From Durusdinium trenchii (taxonomy: Eukaryota > Sar > Dinophyceae > Suessiales > Symbiodiniaceae), in assembly GCA_963970005.1 (NCBI GenBank), contig CAXAMN010021696.1, positions 891,907 to 955,906 on the forward strand: 64,000 nt of DNA, written 5' to 3'. The notes under the pieces are model-generated. The model saw only the letters and a list, made by a program, of their open reading frames with translations. It searched no databases and was not told the DNA's origin. The translations under genes and the position numbers were made by a program. Numbering within the stretch: position 1 is the stretch's first letter; every line of letters begins with the position of its first letter. Positions 23,421 to 36,200 of the stretch are shown here, one piece after another.

Positions 23421-23818
23421 AACTTCAGTCAGTGAAAATATAGTCTTTGGACTTCTAGGGTCGACCTCCCTGCGGATGTTGCACAACAGTTGTAGACTGA
23501 CAGGGATTGTATGGAACCATCCCAGGGGACTCCTCCTTCAAGTCACTCTAACCCTGCATCCAACCTCATGATCAGTCATTTTGTGGCACAACAGATATTC
23601 TCACTGATCATCTCTAGGTCACCCTACTAGCTCGCCACTTCTGGTTTCTCTGAGGATCTCAACAGGGATCAGTGTTTAGGTGAACCCAGTTTGTGAACAT
23701 GTCTTTCCATCCGGACAATCCAACACTTTTTGTGGGGCCGCCCAGGCGCGGTCTGGATCAGAAGCGCACGTGCGCACTTTTGCGCAGTTCCGAGTGATCC
23801 CAAAGTTTGCACCCCCAC

Positions 23819-23980
23819 ACCTCTGATCCTCATCCTCATCCTCATCCTCATCCTCATCCTCTCTCTCTCTCTCTTAGGTTGGAGGCCATTAGGTTGGAGG
23901 CCATCGCAAGGAGGTTGGAGGCCACTACAATTAGGTTGGCCTCTCTTCTCTCTCTCTCTCTATCTCTCTCTCACCCACAA
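23819..23980. repeat. CATCCT, minisatellite and CT tracts
   Basis: (CATCCT)n at 23827-23862, then (CT)n, three units of TTAGGTTGGAGGCCAT at 23876-23940, then another (CT)n to about 23971. Confidence 0.85.
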
Positions 23981-24029
23981 CTCTCTTTGGCATCCTCGCC
24001 GAGCTGATCTACCACCACCGGTGGGCTGA

Positions 24030-24780
24030 TCCAAGGACAGAGCGAGGAAGATAAGTGTTTCCTCCGTCATCCCAAGCGTGCCATCGTCGAGCATGGAGAA
24101 CTTAGGGGTACCCGAGGCGGGGTACCCCGAAGGGGGTGGAACAGGTGGGGAAGTGGACGAAAATCTCTTCCTTGGGAAGGAGAATGGGCCAGTTTTTGAA
24201 GGAATTTGTTAGATTATATAGATCAAGCCTGACGTTTAGTCGTCTTGGTAGGAGAAGCTAGTTTGTGAAGGTGTGTATGTGACCGTGAGAGTTGATAAGA
24301 GTTGCTAAGAGTTCAGTTCATGCTTTGGGGGATCTCAACTGGCTGGGTGACGGCAAGATTGATGTATAGCTGGTAGTTGCTCGAAGGGAGCAAGCCCTTC
24401 ATTGCGGGATTACTGTATGGATTTCATTTGGGGGAAGGTTTCGCCCTTGTCTATTTCAACATGGAAAGTGGACGGCTGCAATGGCTCCTTAGAAGACTTC
24501 CTTCCTGTCGAAAGAGTGGGCAAACTGGCTTAAAACGATGATCAAACTTGAAGGGCGCCTTTGTGATGGGAGATGTCCCCAGTACCTATTTAGAGGAATT
24601 GCCACGAGCAGTTAAGCTTTTCCCAGAATGAAGAGCTCAGACAACATTGAGCAGTAAAGTTTTATCCGGAAAAAACACATCGCTCATTTCGCTTTGAATG
24701 AATGGAGTCAGCCGTTCCAACGAGTCCACCTGGCAAACCATCAGACGAGACCTGAGACCGGCTAGCACAGGGTTTGGCTG
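24030..24780. other. Non-coding stretch
   Basis: No frame of useful length and no exon-like segment was seen on either strand. Part of it is AT-rich. Confidence 0.5.
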
Positions 24781-24804
24781 GGTAGTAACAAGTGCATCGC
24801 TACT

Positions 24805-24866
24805 AGTGCATTACTACTAGTAGCAAATAGCTACTAGTGGCTTCTTGCTACTAGTAGTAATGCACT
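24805..24866. repeat. ACTAGT-type hairpin element, copy 1
   Basis: Perfect 22-nt arms AGTGCATTACTACTAGTAGC... and the matching complement (24805-24826, 24845-24866) surround an 18-bp loop. AACAAGTGCATCGCTACTAG just outside is shared with the copy at 55573-55653. Confidence 0.75.
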
Positions 24867-25154
24867 TGCTAACTGTTACATTGTTTTCCAAGGTGGGGGA
24901 CTGCCTTTCCAGTGACTTGTTACACTCCGATTGGAAGCGTCCTGTCTTGGTGTAAGACCATGAGTCTCATGCCCCACCCCCGTCGGAAAATGATTTGGGC
25001 GGGTGCAGCTGACGAAGTAAAGCATCCCCAATTGGAGGAATCACGTTCCAACAACACCTTTGATGCTTAGGTGATGCATTTCCATAAACACAAGAGTCTC
25101 ATCTTCTTACCAGGGAGACTCCCACAGGCAACGAAACCCTGGAGAGAAGAACCT

Positions 25155-25238
25155 GGCCCAGTCTACCCAGTTTGCCGGGTGCTTCTCCACCCTCGGTCTC
25201 AGATATCCCCTGGCCCTGGCGCCCTGGGTAGACTGGCC
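25155..25238. repeat. Inverted repeat
   Basis: GGCCCAGTCTACCCAG (25155-25170) pairs with CTGGGTAGACTGGCCC near 25224-25239, across a spacer of about 53 bp. Confidence 0.5.
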
Positions 25239-25457
25239 CCAGACAAGTGGCTGGGACTCGGAACGCTCCAAGGGATGTCTGCGGGATGCGACACACCCAG
25301 ATCTGACTGTACCAGACGGTGGAAATCGATCGATCGATGGGTCGACGACCCGTTCGACTCCCAGGTTCTCCGGGGGTTCTTAACACACCGAGTCCCGACG
25401 GTCTCGACGTGCGCGAGCGAGCGCACAGATAGCGTGCGCGCAAGCCGTGCTCGATAG

Positions 25458-26499
25458 GAGTTGGACCGCTTTCGATCCACCATGGCCTACACCTCCCTGA
25501 CGTTCATCGTGGCGCCCTTCTGTGCGCTGACCACGGTCTTGTCACTCTTCCAGGACGGGGCACGTCGTCGTCCGAAAAACCCACACGGTTGGACCGTGTG
25601 TGGGAAGACGTGGAGGGTTGGAGCAAAAGAGAAGCCAAGAACATTCGCGGTTGACCTACTTTGTGAGAGCAAATCTGGGGTTTAGGCCTAACCATGGACA
25701 GCATCACGGGGGTTCTTCCATGGGTTGACCAGGTTGGCATATGTTGGCGAAGGAAGACTCGTTGGCCCACGACCTTCGTTTTCCACGCCGACGCCGTGGT
25801 ACACGAGGTGCGAAGAAGCACGGTTCCCAGCGGTGCGAAAAGCGCGAAGAAGGGCGGTTCCCAGCATAGCACTGGACAGCAGCCGGGGGGTGAGGTGAGT
25901 TGAAACACCCGGCCAAACTGGGGCCATTTGAGTCACGAAACGGCCATTCCTTTTCGATTGGTGCAGATTCTGTGTCACAGTGAGGGCCAAAAGACTGGTG
26001 AGCCGGTTTTGTTTCGAATTGTCCCACTGAACTCCTTGGGACCCCTCTCCGTCGTCTCTTCGCCTTGTTGAACACCTGCCGTCCAAACCGGATGCCGTGC
26101 CGGAGCACCACACGTCCGCCCCCCCCCCTCGATGGCCAGGCACCCACCACGTCGCCCCCCGCCACGTCGCCCGTGCGTTCGCCGTGGGGCCGTGGCACCG
26201 AGCGTTCGACCCGGTTCGGCTCGATCGACCCGGTTCGGGCCACGTGGGCCTTTCTCTTCCAAACCGACCCGTGTTGTCTCGGTCTTGGTCTCGGTCCGAC
26301 CGGTGTCCGGTGTGAAAACGGAAACTCCGAACCGCGGGGGGATGGAGGTCGACCTCGGGGTTCGGTTCGGGTCAGTTCCGTGGTGTGGTCGGGCCACCAC
26401 GCGGAGGACCTGGAGGGGATGGAGGCCAGTTTGACCTCCGGCGGGAGCAATGCCATCCCCTTGTTAGTGATCTTGGTGCTCTGGTTCCGACAAGATCGT
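25458..26499 (+). CDS. Candidate membrane-protein gene, two exons
   Basis: Exon 25458-25559 starts after GATAG and ends before GC (GCACGT). It has 34 codons with nearly all G or C at third positions and reads TMAYTSLTFIVAPFCALTTV then LSLFQDG. Exon 26407-26499 starts after CGGAG and ends before GC (GCCTTG). It has 31 codons and reads DLEGMEASLTSGGSNAIPLL then VILVLWFRQDR. Both are phase 0, so they join cleanly, and each carries one probable membrane helix. A possible last exon at about 26853-26957 reads DPEGTPFAMSEMLMACPTAA to a TAA, but its phase link is unproven. The family is not recognised, and the opposite strand is also open across 25.7-26.4 kb. Confidence 0.45.
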
Positions 26500-27277
26500 G
26501 CCTTGGTCGGAAGCCTATGCTAGCCAGCGACCACTCCAGTGCTTGTATGCAGTTCTTCTCCCATTAAACAGGGAGCCCCGACAGCTGGGGATACTAGGGA
26601 GGGAGCTGTTTCGTTGGCGGGATCGTTTTGGTCGGAAGCAGGGAGCATTCCTTCTTAAACCCGTTGGAGAAGGAACGCTGGCACCGTTTTACTCCGCTGG
26701 GTGCCGAAAGAGAGTCATATGAAGCCACTCGAGTTTTGGGACACTCCTCCGATACCGACCTTCGGGTCGGGTGTCCGCCTGGTTGGTCAGTTGCGAGACA
26801 TCCACCTGCCATCGATGAAGTCCAACCCCTTTGAAGCCCTCTTTCGATTAGAAATCCGGATCCGGAAGGAACCCCGTTTGCCATGTCGGAGATGCTGATG
26901 GCTTGCCCAACTGCTGCCCAGATGGTTCTGGATTCCACACCCACTGACCCGAACTAAGAGCAGCTGGAATGGATCGCTTGGCCTCGTCACTAAACAAGAT
27001 CAAAAGATCTGTTCTTGCAGGTTCTAGCCCAAAAGGTTGCATTTGGTGCTGAAGTCGGTGTTTGATAGATCTACCACAAACGAATTAGCCGCTAGCCCGT
27101 AACTGTTCGAAACCATCTGTATCTCAGGCCTCCACCTGCACTCTCTTCCTCACCATGTATCGCTTCCGCACCAAAAGAAACAGAACACTCATCCTTCGAG
27201 CTTCCGAGCCAAGCCTCTGAAGAGGCCTTCCCTTTCAGTGGCGTTTGCGCATCTGGCTCTTGCTGGCCTCTTGGTTC

Positions 27278-27432
27278 TTAGCGGTGCTTTTCATTGATCT
27301 GGTTCAAAGGGATTGGCACCTCGATCAGCCCCTCGGACAGACGCTGGCAGTCGGTTGGGGGTGTGGTGCATGTGATGTTTTGTGGAGTTCCAGAGCCCAT
27401 CGCATGCTTTTTTTGTTCCAACTGCCGCAAGG
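27278..27432 (-). CDS. Candidate terminal exon, unknown product
   Basis: A classical acceptor TTCTCCTGCAG precedes a frame reading LRQLEQKKHAMGSGTPQNIT, then CTTPPTDCQRLSEGLIEVPI, and ending at TAA 27280-27278. An overlapping plus-strand frame is less convincing. A further minus-strand frame at 27640-27790 may belong to the same gene. Confidence 0.45.
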
Positions 27433-28164
27433 CTGCAGGAGAAATCAGTGAGAATCCGAGATCAGCTGCTGAACTATGACTATGTATGTCAAAAGTATTG
27501 GTTGACCAGTCGATGTTTTTTGACCTCTTCCCAGACTCTTTTGGATCCATACAGTGTTTGACAAACAGTTCTGATTGGTCTTCATCTGGCCAGGTTCAAA
27601 GATTGCCTGAAGGGGGGAACCTCCCACTGAAACCATCAAGGTGGGCAGAAAAAGAGCGGTTTGGGAGACTCCCAAAGTCATCAACTTTCTGACTTTTCGG
27701 ATTTGCGCGTAGGTCACGAGAACAGTGCAGCGCCTGGCATGAAGCTGCCACATGAACCACCAGCCAAGCCCCATGCGAGGTAAAGCTGGGTCAACCCCCT
27801 CGAGCAAAAGCACAGCAACCAATCAATGAGCCGTGCGCCTGCACAAGCAGGAAAAGACCAGTATTGGTGCGTGAGGATATTTCTGCAGCACACAGGTCAT
27901 TCTGTATCCACATCCCACTCTCACTGCCACACCTGGAAGGAGACGCTTCCACAAATTTACTATATATATTTGTTTGCACTTCCACATCTCAAAGCCTTTT
28001 CTCGCTGCCGTTCCACTCCAGAGTGCCTTTTTTCAAGCAACCATAAGCGACCCAAGAATCACCTCTAAGCTGTTGGCCGCGTCGTCGTCGTAGCGGCCCA
28101 GGCATCAAGTCTGTCGATCATTGGCTCTCGTTGGTACCCTCAAAGCTTTTGAATACTATAGGGT

Positions 28165-28248
28165 AGACACTCCATGTATGCCATATATGCCTACATTGAC
28201 CTCCCAAACCACCCCAATGTAGGCATCTGTGGCATACATGGAGTGTCT
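28165..28248. repeat. CAGACAC-type hairpin element, copy 2
   Basis: 34-nt arms (28165-28198 and 28215-28248) beginning AGACACTCCATGTATGCCA pair with two mismatches around a 16-bp loop. The same order of blocks (AGACACTCCATG, TGCCATATATGCC, CATTGACC, ACCACCCCAATG) is seen at 38331-38430. Confidence 0.8.
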
Positions 28249-28789
28249 GGGTAGGGTAGACCTCCCCAAATGGGAAGACCTTTCAGTCGAACTTCTGGAA
28301 GAAGGAACCATTGGAAGAAGGTGTTTATATTGTGTGTATTCAAATACACACCCCAATAGGGGTCCCGAAGACGCTGACACTTGAAATCTGTGGTCTGCGC
28401 TGGTTTCAGGCATGCCGGATCCGAGCCAATGCCACTACATCGTTCACTATCTCCAGCCATGTCATGTAAACAAAACCATCCAGATGTCAGCAGGCCTACC
28501 TCGGTGCCTTCCTGTCAAGTCCTTGTGAACGCTGGAAGAAAGGCCAGCTTCACATCTGCCGTTTGGTCTTGGACCCTCCGAAACCAGAAAAAGCTTTCAG
28601 CTGAGGACGCGGTCCTTTTTGGACGCCTGTCCCCCCGAGTGCTCGGGTGTGGCATTCCGCTTGAGTTCCTGCGGTTGGAGCGGTTCGTGCTCCACAAACA
28701 CCCTTGTCTTTGTCCAGACTTTGGCGTTTGCCTGCTCGGATTGGAGTCCCGAGTCTGGAAGTCGTGCCCCAAGTCATGCCGCGGCATCC

Positions 28790-28853
28790 CACCACCACCA
28801 CCACCACCACCACCACCACCACCACCACCACCACCACCACCACCACCACCACC
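28790..28853. repeat. (ACC)n microsatellite
   Basis: About 21 perfect ACC units. The poly-Pro, poly-His and poly-Trp frames here are repeat artefacts. Confidence 0.95.
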
Positions 28854-28890
28854 TAACAGGACACCATGTGAGTCCTTCGGTTTCGAACAG

Positions 28891-28985
28891 AGGGCAGCTG
28901 ATGCGACCGGACGGTCCGACGCGCGTCAGGCAAGGCTTGACGCCCCACGCACGCAAGCTCCGCCTGCGGGGTGTCGTCGGTCCAG
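28891..28985 (+). CDS. Candidate exon
   Basis: After CGAACAG the frame reads GQLMRPDGPTRVRQGLTPHA and then RKLRLRGVVG, with GC-rich third positions. The product is unknown. Confidence 0.33.
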
Positions 28986-29112
28986 ATGATCGGGGCTGTG
29001 TCGGTCGATGATTCAAACGATAGAAACGGTGTCGAAATAGATAGAAACGGTGTCCAATGCATGTTGAAAAGGGTTTTACTTTTCTATCTCTTTGGGGGTC
29101 TATATCCTCCAC

Positions 29113-29236
29113 GGATCCACCGGATCCACCGGTACCTCTCTTTGGGCGTCCGAACGGACCCGACAAGACCTGCGCCTACCGTCCTTGAACCGTTTGTGTC
29201 CTCACCGTAGCGACCTGGTGGCAGTGGATCCATAGG
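29113..29236 (+). repeat. GGATCCACCGGTACC dispersed repeat, copy 1
   Basis: CACGGATCCACCGG..GTACCTC ... GGCGTCC ... CGCCTAC ... GTCCTCACCGTA ... CCTGGTGGCAGTGGATCC. The same blocks in the same order lie on the minus strand at 60607-60735, and a partial copy lies at 47213-47300. Confidence 0.65.
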
Positions 29237-29589
29237 GTCACAGATGGACTCTTGATTGATCAAAGAACCTCCAGACATCCCCAGACTGTGTTGTCGGTGG
29301 GTTTGGGGGTGTGACCACAATCAAAAGCCTACATTACATGATGAAGAACCACAGGTTTTGGTCAAGATGCATCACCGCTTTTTCCTGTGGATGATGGAAA
29401 GCTGGACCCACCCCATCGCGCGCGTGTCATACTGCTCACGTCAGCCGCTCGTTCTCTCACGAGGAACGTCTGGTTGAACCACATGGTGTTCGTGATGCTG
29501 ATCTCCGCTTCTTTGCAACTGCCGAAACTTCTCATTTGGTGTAGTGCATCGGTGCATACGGCAGGCTTTCTGACCATCACCATCTTAGT

Positions 29590-29703
29590 GACCGAGGACG
29601 GGCTTTCAGGGGGCAGGTGCTGCAGGGTTGCCCGGAGACACGGTCCGAGTTGTAAAGGCCGTCAGGAGCTGAGGAGGCGGCTTCGTTCGAGATGGGGGAT
29701 GGA
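29590..29703 (-). CDS. Candidate exon with CxxC
   Basis: After ACAAAG on the minus strand the frame reads SPISNEAASSAPDGLYNSDR and then VSGQPCSTCPLKAR. About three quarters of third bases are G or C. The product is unknown. Confidence 0.4.
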
Positions 29704-30255
29704 CTTTGTAACGGACACGAAAAACGAGGGTCAATGGTGTTTTTTTTGGAATCCGAGTGTATAGGCATATACATGGCATATAAGCATAATATGATGGAGT
29801 GCCATGCATATACCAACGCCTCCCCAAGGCCGGCCTCCCAACGCTCAACGTCTTACTTAGCCCTGCAAGGAGCGTCCTCGTCCAACACGCTTCGTTCCCC
29901 CCGAAACCGGTCCTCCGACGGTCCTCCGTGGGAACCGTCTGGGCCAAGTGACCGGGGACGACCCCCTATCTGAAGCGTTTGGCGTCTGGACCAAAGCAGG
30001 CGGAACGGAAGGGAAAAGCCTTCTCTGAAAAGCTTGTTCATCCCAATGTCGCTTACTGGCTTAGAAGCACCAATCCTTCAAATCCTTACAAGCAAATACT
30101 GTAGAATACAATATATACGATGTTTTTTGGCGGCCTCTTCTGACTCTTTTGGTTCAGGAAAAGCTTCATAGCTTAGCTGGCCAATTGCCCATCCAACAGC
30201 ACAGAAACCATGTCAGATGCTTTCTCAGGAGCAAGCGCCAAGTATGGGACTTCAG

Positions 30256-33200
30256 ATCTTCCTCTTTGTGGTCCTGGCCATGACCACGGAGTACGCCAGT
30301 GTGCTGACCACGGCCAGCACGGATCGGGTCAAGGCGAAGCTCGACTACAAGGAGGCCAAGATCAAAGCAGAACGCTATGAGTATGAAGCCATAGACGCTT
30401 GGAGTGGCAGAGTGACACAGACGACTTGGAGCTGCCAGTAGGGTCTTCCAGCGCCAAAACATATCAAAGGACCTGAAATCTTCAGCCTCGGACAATTTGA
30501 TACAATTTGAGGAACCAAGAGGACAGGTTTTCTGCAGACTTGGAAGAGCTAGGAATGGATGTGGGTTGAGGCTGAAGGCCCGCAAGACATGGGACATGAA
30601 GGTTGAACAGTATGAGCAAGTGCCCTCATTCTTTGGATGGGTGGCCAGGAGTCCTTGTCCGATCATAGGTTTGTAAGCTGACACTTAGAGAAACATATGA
30701 AGTAGCATCGATGCTTTTCCATGTGGACCTGCTAGCAGCACTATCACAACCACAAGCACTACCACGACCTTCAGCCAGGTGGCCGACGTGACGGTGCGCG
30801 AGGAGGCGGCCCGTGCCGAGATGTTGGAGGCCAAAGCGGAGGCCATTGCCTCGGTTCAAGAATCCTTGATGCTCGGCTCTGATCGACGGTGGGAACGGAC
30901 GGTCTTTCAGACATGGGGAGAAGTGCGGAGAGGGAGGGATGGGATGCCGATGGCCATGTCGGATGCCATGTCGCACTGCGAAACTTTGCCACCTGCCAGT
31001 TCTAACATCTTGCTTGTTTCTACCCCCTGGTTTCCTCCCTGGTCGTCCCTTCCTGTCGTCCCTTCAAATCGCCGGCCAATTCGCCGTCCAGGATGTCCTT
31101 GCTGACCAGTGTCTGTGATGCGGTGGTGCAGCTGGATCACGAGATGAAACTGGTGGAAGCGAAGGCTTTGAGCATTTTGCTCTACCAAAGCACTTCACCC
31201 GATCTTACAGGCGCCTCCGGCCTACTTGGGGGGGGGCCGCTGCTATTGTGTGGGGGGGTGTGCGGTCCATTCTTTGGGGCTGTGGAGCGCCTCGATTTTT
31301 GGGATGAAGCGTCACACCTTTGAGGTTAGAGATTTCAAGACGGACTTGGATCCCAAGGCGCTCCAGGGCCTCATCCCACTTTGCAGCTCATCCTGCTTAG
31401 CATGCAAAAATGGTTGGGAACGGTGTTGTTGACTGCACAACCCATGTTTGCCACTTCTCTCACCAACAAGGAATTCGTCTTCTCTCATTTATATAAGCCA
31501 CAACCAACACCTCCCAAGTGCAAGGTATCGCAGTCTTGTCATTTTTTCCATGTGGAGAATCATCCCCTATCGGCACAGGGCAGAAAGGATGTTTTACCGC
31601 CCAGACAGACACCTGAGCATCGAAAGCATCCAGCCTCGATGGTTCGTTCCTCCCATCGAATCCTTGCCGCTAAAAACGGGCAGTGGGCGATTTTCCATGT
31701 CTTCACAGCGTGGCTTCAGGACATGTCTTCACTGATCTTCTGTCCAAGCAGGACCGGGACCTTTTTGATGAGCTCCTGGCTCGAGTGTCACCCGATGAGG
31801 GGAAATCCTCCTTTGCTCGGATCACGCTGCGGGGCTCCTATGAGACTCGGGGCGAAGCCAACATCGTTTGCTTTCGTTCCTTTTTTTCTCTTGGAACTTA
31901 TTCTTCAAAGTCCAAGATAAGCTTCAAAACAAGTTTGTTTTTTTTTCTTCGCCGAATTTGAGTCCATCTGTGACATTTTGCATAGATCAGAATGCCACAC
32001 TGCCCAGTGAGCTTGGTTGAATCATGAAGTTTTCAAACATTTCTCCACATCCACCTCTTTTTTTTGCAACCCCGCTGGTGTGTTGGTTCTCATTTCGCCC
32101 GCCTTCTTCACCGAACGACGCCGCCGCAAACGCGCAGTTTGCGCACCAAGGACGTGAAGATTCCGGTGACGGCGTATGTCTCGAGGCTTTCCAGGCCCAA
32201 TGGAGAGAACATGTACTTCCTCGGCCTCTCGGCGACTTGGACGAGAATGGAAGGCGTCGATTCGATTACCCACGTACCGACGTTAACTGGGCACTAGGCA
32301 CGGGTGGCCTTTGCACTTGGAAGCGTTGGTCCCCAGTAGATCGAAAAGGCTTTTTCAAGGGACGTTGGTTTGGAACCGGGGAGTCACAGCATTTGATCTA
32401 TTTCAATTCTCTTCAGCGACATAACCCTCCTTCGTCGCTGCATGTGGCCACCGGAAACTCAATGTAGGGACTAGTTCCTGGCTTAGCGGACATGGAGTTT
32501 CCAACATGGAAGGGTGGATGGGATAGCCCGAAAGGTACGGAACCCTGAGTTTCAAACAGGGTCGTGCCTTTAGCATTTTTGCTGCAATGAATGGCATTGA
32601 ATGAAAAGCCCCCCCAACAACTCAGAAACTTGAATGTAAAACCGACCTGAAGTGGTTTTTGGCTACAAAGCAGTGGTCTTTGGTTTACAGCTTGGTCAAC
32701 TCGGGTGGCCAACCTACTAGCGATGGCCTTCAACCTAAATAGCGATGTCCTCCAGGAAGACCAGCTGGAAGATTGGTCCTCACGTGGGCAAGGACCTGAA
32801 CCAGACGCGCCCGACATCGCCTCCGCTTTTTGGCTGAAGTGACTTTGAACGCGCGCCCGACATCGCCTCGCGCACGCGGAGGTGTATCTCTTTCCATTGG
32901 GCTTTGCAGGAGGATGCGACGACGGTTTCCAAAACTCTTCAACTCCACGGAAACAAGATGGACCCTTAAAATCTCTTTCAAAAAGCCACTACGTAGTAGA
33001 TGAGAACAGCCTTACAGGGTGGTAGATGAGAACAGCCTTACAGCCTTACGGGATCGTCGGGATGGGGGGTGTGAACCACCCGCGTCGGACCTTTCCTGAT
33101 CGGTCGTGTCAGACCCTGATTGGACTTCTGGACATGATGTCATTCGTTCGTAGGACATGGTTTAATCCATGGTGGTTTTGTGGGTTTCGGCATTGCCTGT

Positions 33201-36200
33201 TTGTAAGAAAACACATTGGTACTCCAGGGGCCTATTGGACAAATCTCCGATCATTTCAGGGAGTGTAGGATACTCAACAAGTGTGTGAATATGTGTAATA
33301 ATGTCTTTAAAACTGATGCACATGAGTTGCACGCTCCCTTAGCATAGCTGTTCCGCCTGCGTTGCTATGGCTGCTCCAAAGAAGGATGTCATCCATGGAT
33401 GTCATCAGAGAAATATAGAACATGGCCCGGGTGTTTGAACACTTGTGGACTGGCCCCTGTTAGAAGGACCTTTGTTAACGTTGACCCTTCGTTGACCCTT
33501 CCAGGAGTCATTGCGAACTTGACCCCGTTCTGGCAAACTGGAGTCTGCTGGGACACGTCAAAGAATGTTGGAACACATGTCAGGAGGCACGCAATACCAG
33601 ATGCCAGCACAACATGCCAGAACAGATGTCAGAAAACATGCCAGAACACATATTAGAACACATGTGAGAAGATGTGTCAGACGAATGTCAGAAGAAATGG
33701 CAGGCACAAGGTGACAGAAGTCACGTCAGAACACATGTTAGGCCAACTGTCGGAATATGTCGGAACATATGTCACAACAGATGTTGGAACAAATGGCAGG
33801 TTTGATTGCAGAACAAATGTCGGAACACATCAGAGCCGAAGTCGGACCATCTGTCACGACACGTTTCAGAACACATGCCAGGATTGATGCCGGAGCACAC
33901 ACCAGACATATAATTTCCCACATCCTATGTCAGAACCCATGTCAAAGGTAACCGCAGCACACATGTCAGAACACATCTCAAAAAGGCAGTCAGAACAGAT
34001 TCCAGAACGGCCGTCCCAGCCTTTGGGCCAACAAACATACCATACCAGACTTGATGCCAAAATGCGCATGTCTGGCAGCGTTTGTCAGGAAGTCATAGTC
34101 CATCACGACATGTGCCCTGCCTTCCGAATCGCTGCCCAGGGTGGGGACCACTGGAGGAAAAAACCGTCGTCTTCTTGTTTTGTTTCATGTTGATTTCGGG
34201 TTCGCCGGAAAAAGCCGCGTGTACCTCGCCACTTTGATGTGGACACGTGTGCCCCAATGATAGATGACGCGGACTCCACGGGCAGAAAACGCCCAGCACC
34301 CATGCGATGTGGAAGGTGTGGTGCCCAGCACCATGCGATGAAAAACATGGGGGTTCTCACCCTTTGCACCTTCATGATCGACACATCCACCGTCCATCAT
34401 CCACTTCCCGTGCCAACGTTTTTGAGTCGTTCTTGGCCGTTCTGAGACCTCCCTGAATGAGAACTTACCCTTCAGCAGCTTGCTGCGCGAGGACGGGGAT
34501 TGAATCCGGGTCCAAGCTGGCGTTTCAAGAGGGGAAACCCCCCCCTAAAGAGGTCGGACCGATGCAGCGGTGAAACCGGGAGGACGGTTCTCAACACCCG
34601 CGGGACGGCGGGACGGCGGGTGGCGCAAGCAGCGAACACGCGCGAAGGACGGGTAGCGCGTGGCACCCTTCGTAGTGCTCTTGAGCGAAATCCTCAAGTC
34701 CCTTTTCCCCCTTCCCGTCTCCAGTGGTTCACTTCCTGCGAAACCAAGAACGCCGCACCTCTTCGCCAGCGCCCAAGACTCACGCCCAAAGCACCGCCCC
34801 AGCGAGGGGGTTGGGGTTGGGGTTGGCAGAGCGGCAGTGTCCTCCTCGACTCCGTTTCACCGGACCGGTCGAGCCGCGTCAAAACGGCGAGGAACAGGCC
34901 CAAGCCATGGTCTCCTTCTTATGGACCTGGCCACTGGCGCCGAAGAAGGAGCGATGCTGTGAACTCCATGCGGCCTTGAAAGAAGCCGCCGTGCCTTGGA
35001 TGTGCGAGCTGGTTTTAAGGGGTTCCGGACAGGGAGAGGACATGATAGGATATGAATATAGGACACTCCAAGTTGTTGGAGGTGAAAACAATGGTTTCCT
35101 GCAGTTTCTGTAGATTTTCCCTTACAAGAATTCAGTGGGCTTGGGAAGTGCTTGATGATTGGGCCGAGCTTCGGCGTAGCCCTTTTCTTTCCATATTCCA
35201 GGCAAAGAACATCGATGAAAAGGGACAGGAACCCACATTTAGGCGGAAATCCTAGCTGTTGTGGTTCGGTCTGTGGTTCTTCTTGAAAAGAACTCCTGTC
35301 CCAATGATCCTTGTTTTTGGCGTCGAGTCTCCCACCCTGACATTCCCGGGAAAGGAGGGGCGGGTCAATGGATGACACGTCTTTATCTACCGAAGACTTT
35401 CAAGTTCACAGGAGTGGAAAGGATCAAAATCCGAGCTCAGTGTTGAAAACTGTGACCAACTCAACATGGTTTGTTGGACTCGTTATGAAGCTGTTGGACT
35501 TACACGAACCCAGCTCTGAACTCCCAAACTCTGGACTCAGCTTCTGAACCCCCCCGACTCGCACCCAAAAGAAAAGAGACCTTGGCATCACGGAACAGGT
35601 TCCAACATGGCAGTCATGGTGCAGTGGGGCAGCAACACCAGATTTCTGTGGCTGTGGCACTAAGAAATCTGTAGAGAACCAGCCCAGACACTCCACAATA
35701 AGCGGAATAGAGTCCTTGCCCTGAAAGTCAATAGTCCGAGTGTTTGGCAGTGTTTGGGTGAAGGCATAGCTCCGCTCCGGAGACGCTGTGTCGAATCACA
35801 GGGCCGGCCAGCGAGCCAGGGCCGCGTTCGGAAGTGCCAGTGAAAACGAAGGCTTGGTCGAGTTCCTCTGGATGGTCCCATATATATATATATACAGTAT
35901 TTGGGGGTGTCCCATTACCTGTAACAGTCTGTAAACAATGATCACCATTTTAGAAAAAGGCCTGCAACTGAACCATCATCATCCACTGTTACAGGGATTA
36001 GGATATACAAAATATATCATATGATGTACTCCTAGAATCTGTTGGACCTTTGTTTCGGAGTACCAACCAAAATGCAGTCCTTTTGTATCAACACAGGGGT
36101 CAGGTTTGGGTTCCACTCTAAGAATCCAGACCGGTCCCAGGATTCTTCAGGTTCTATGTGTTTTCATTCTCTTAGGGCGATGCCAGGCATGTTCCCCACA

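Noticed and set aside
34465..34505. tRNA-like B box (GGATTGAATCC)
   Set aside because: Neither strand gives a proper T arm or acceptor stem around it.
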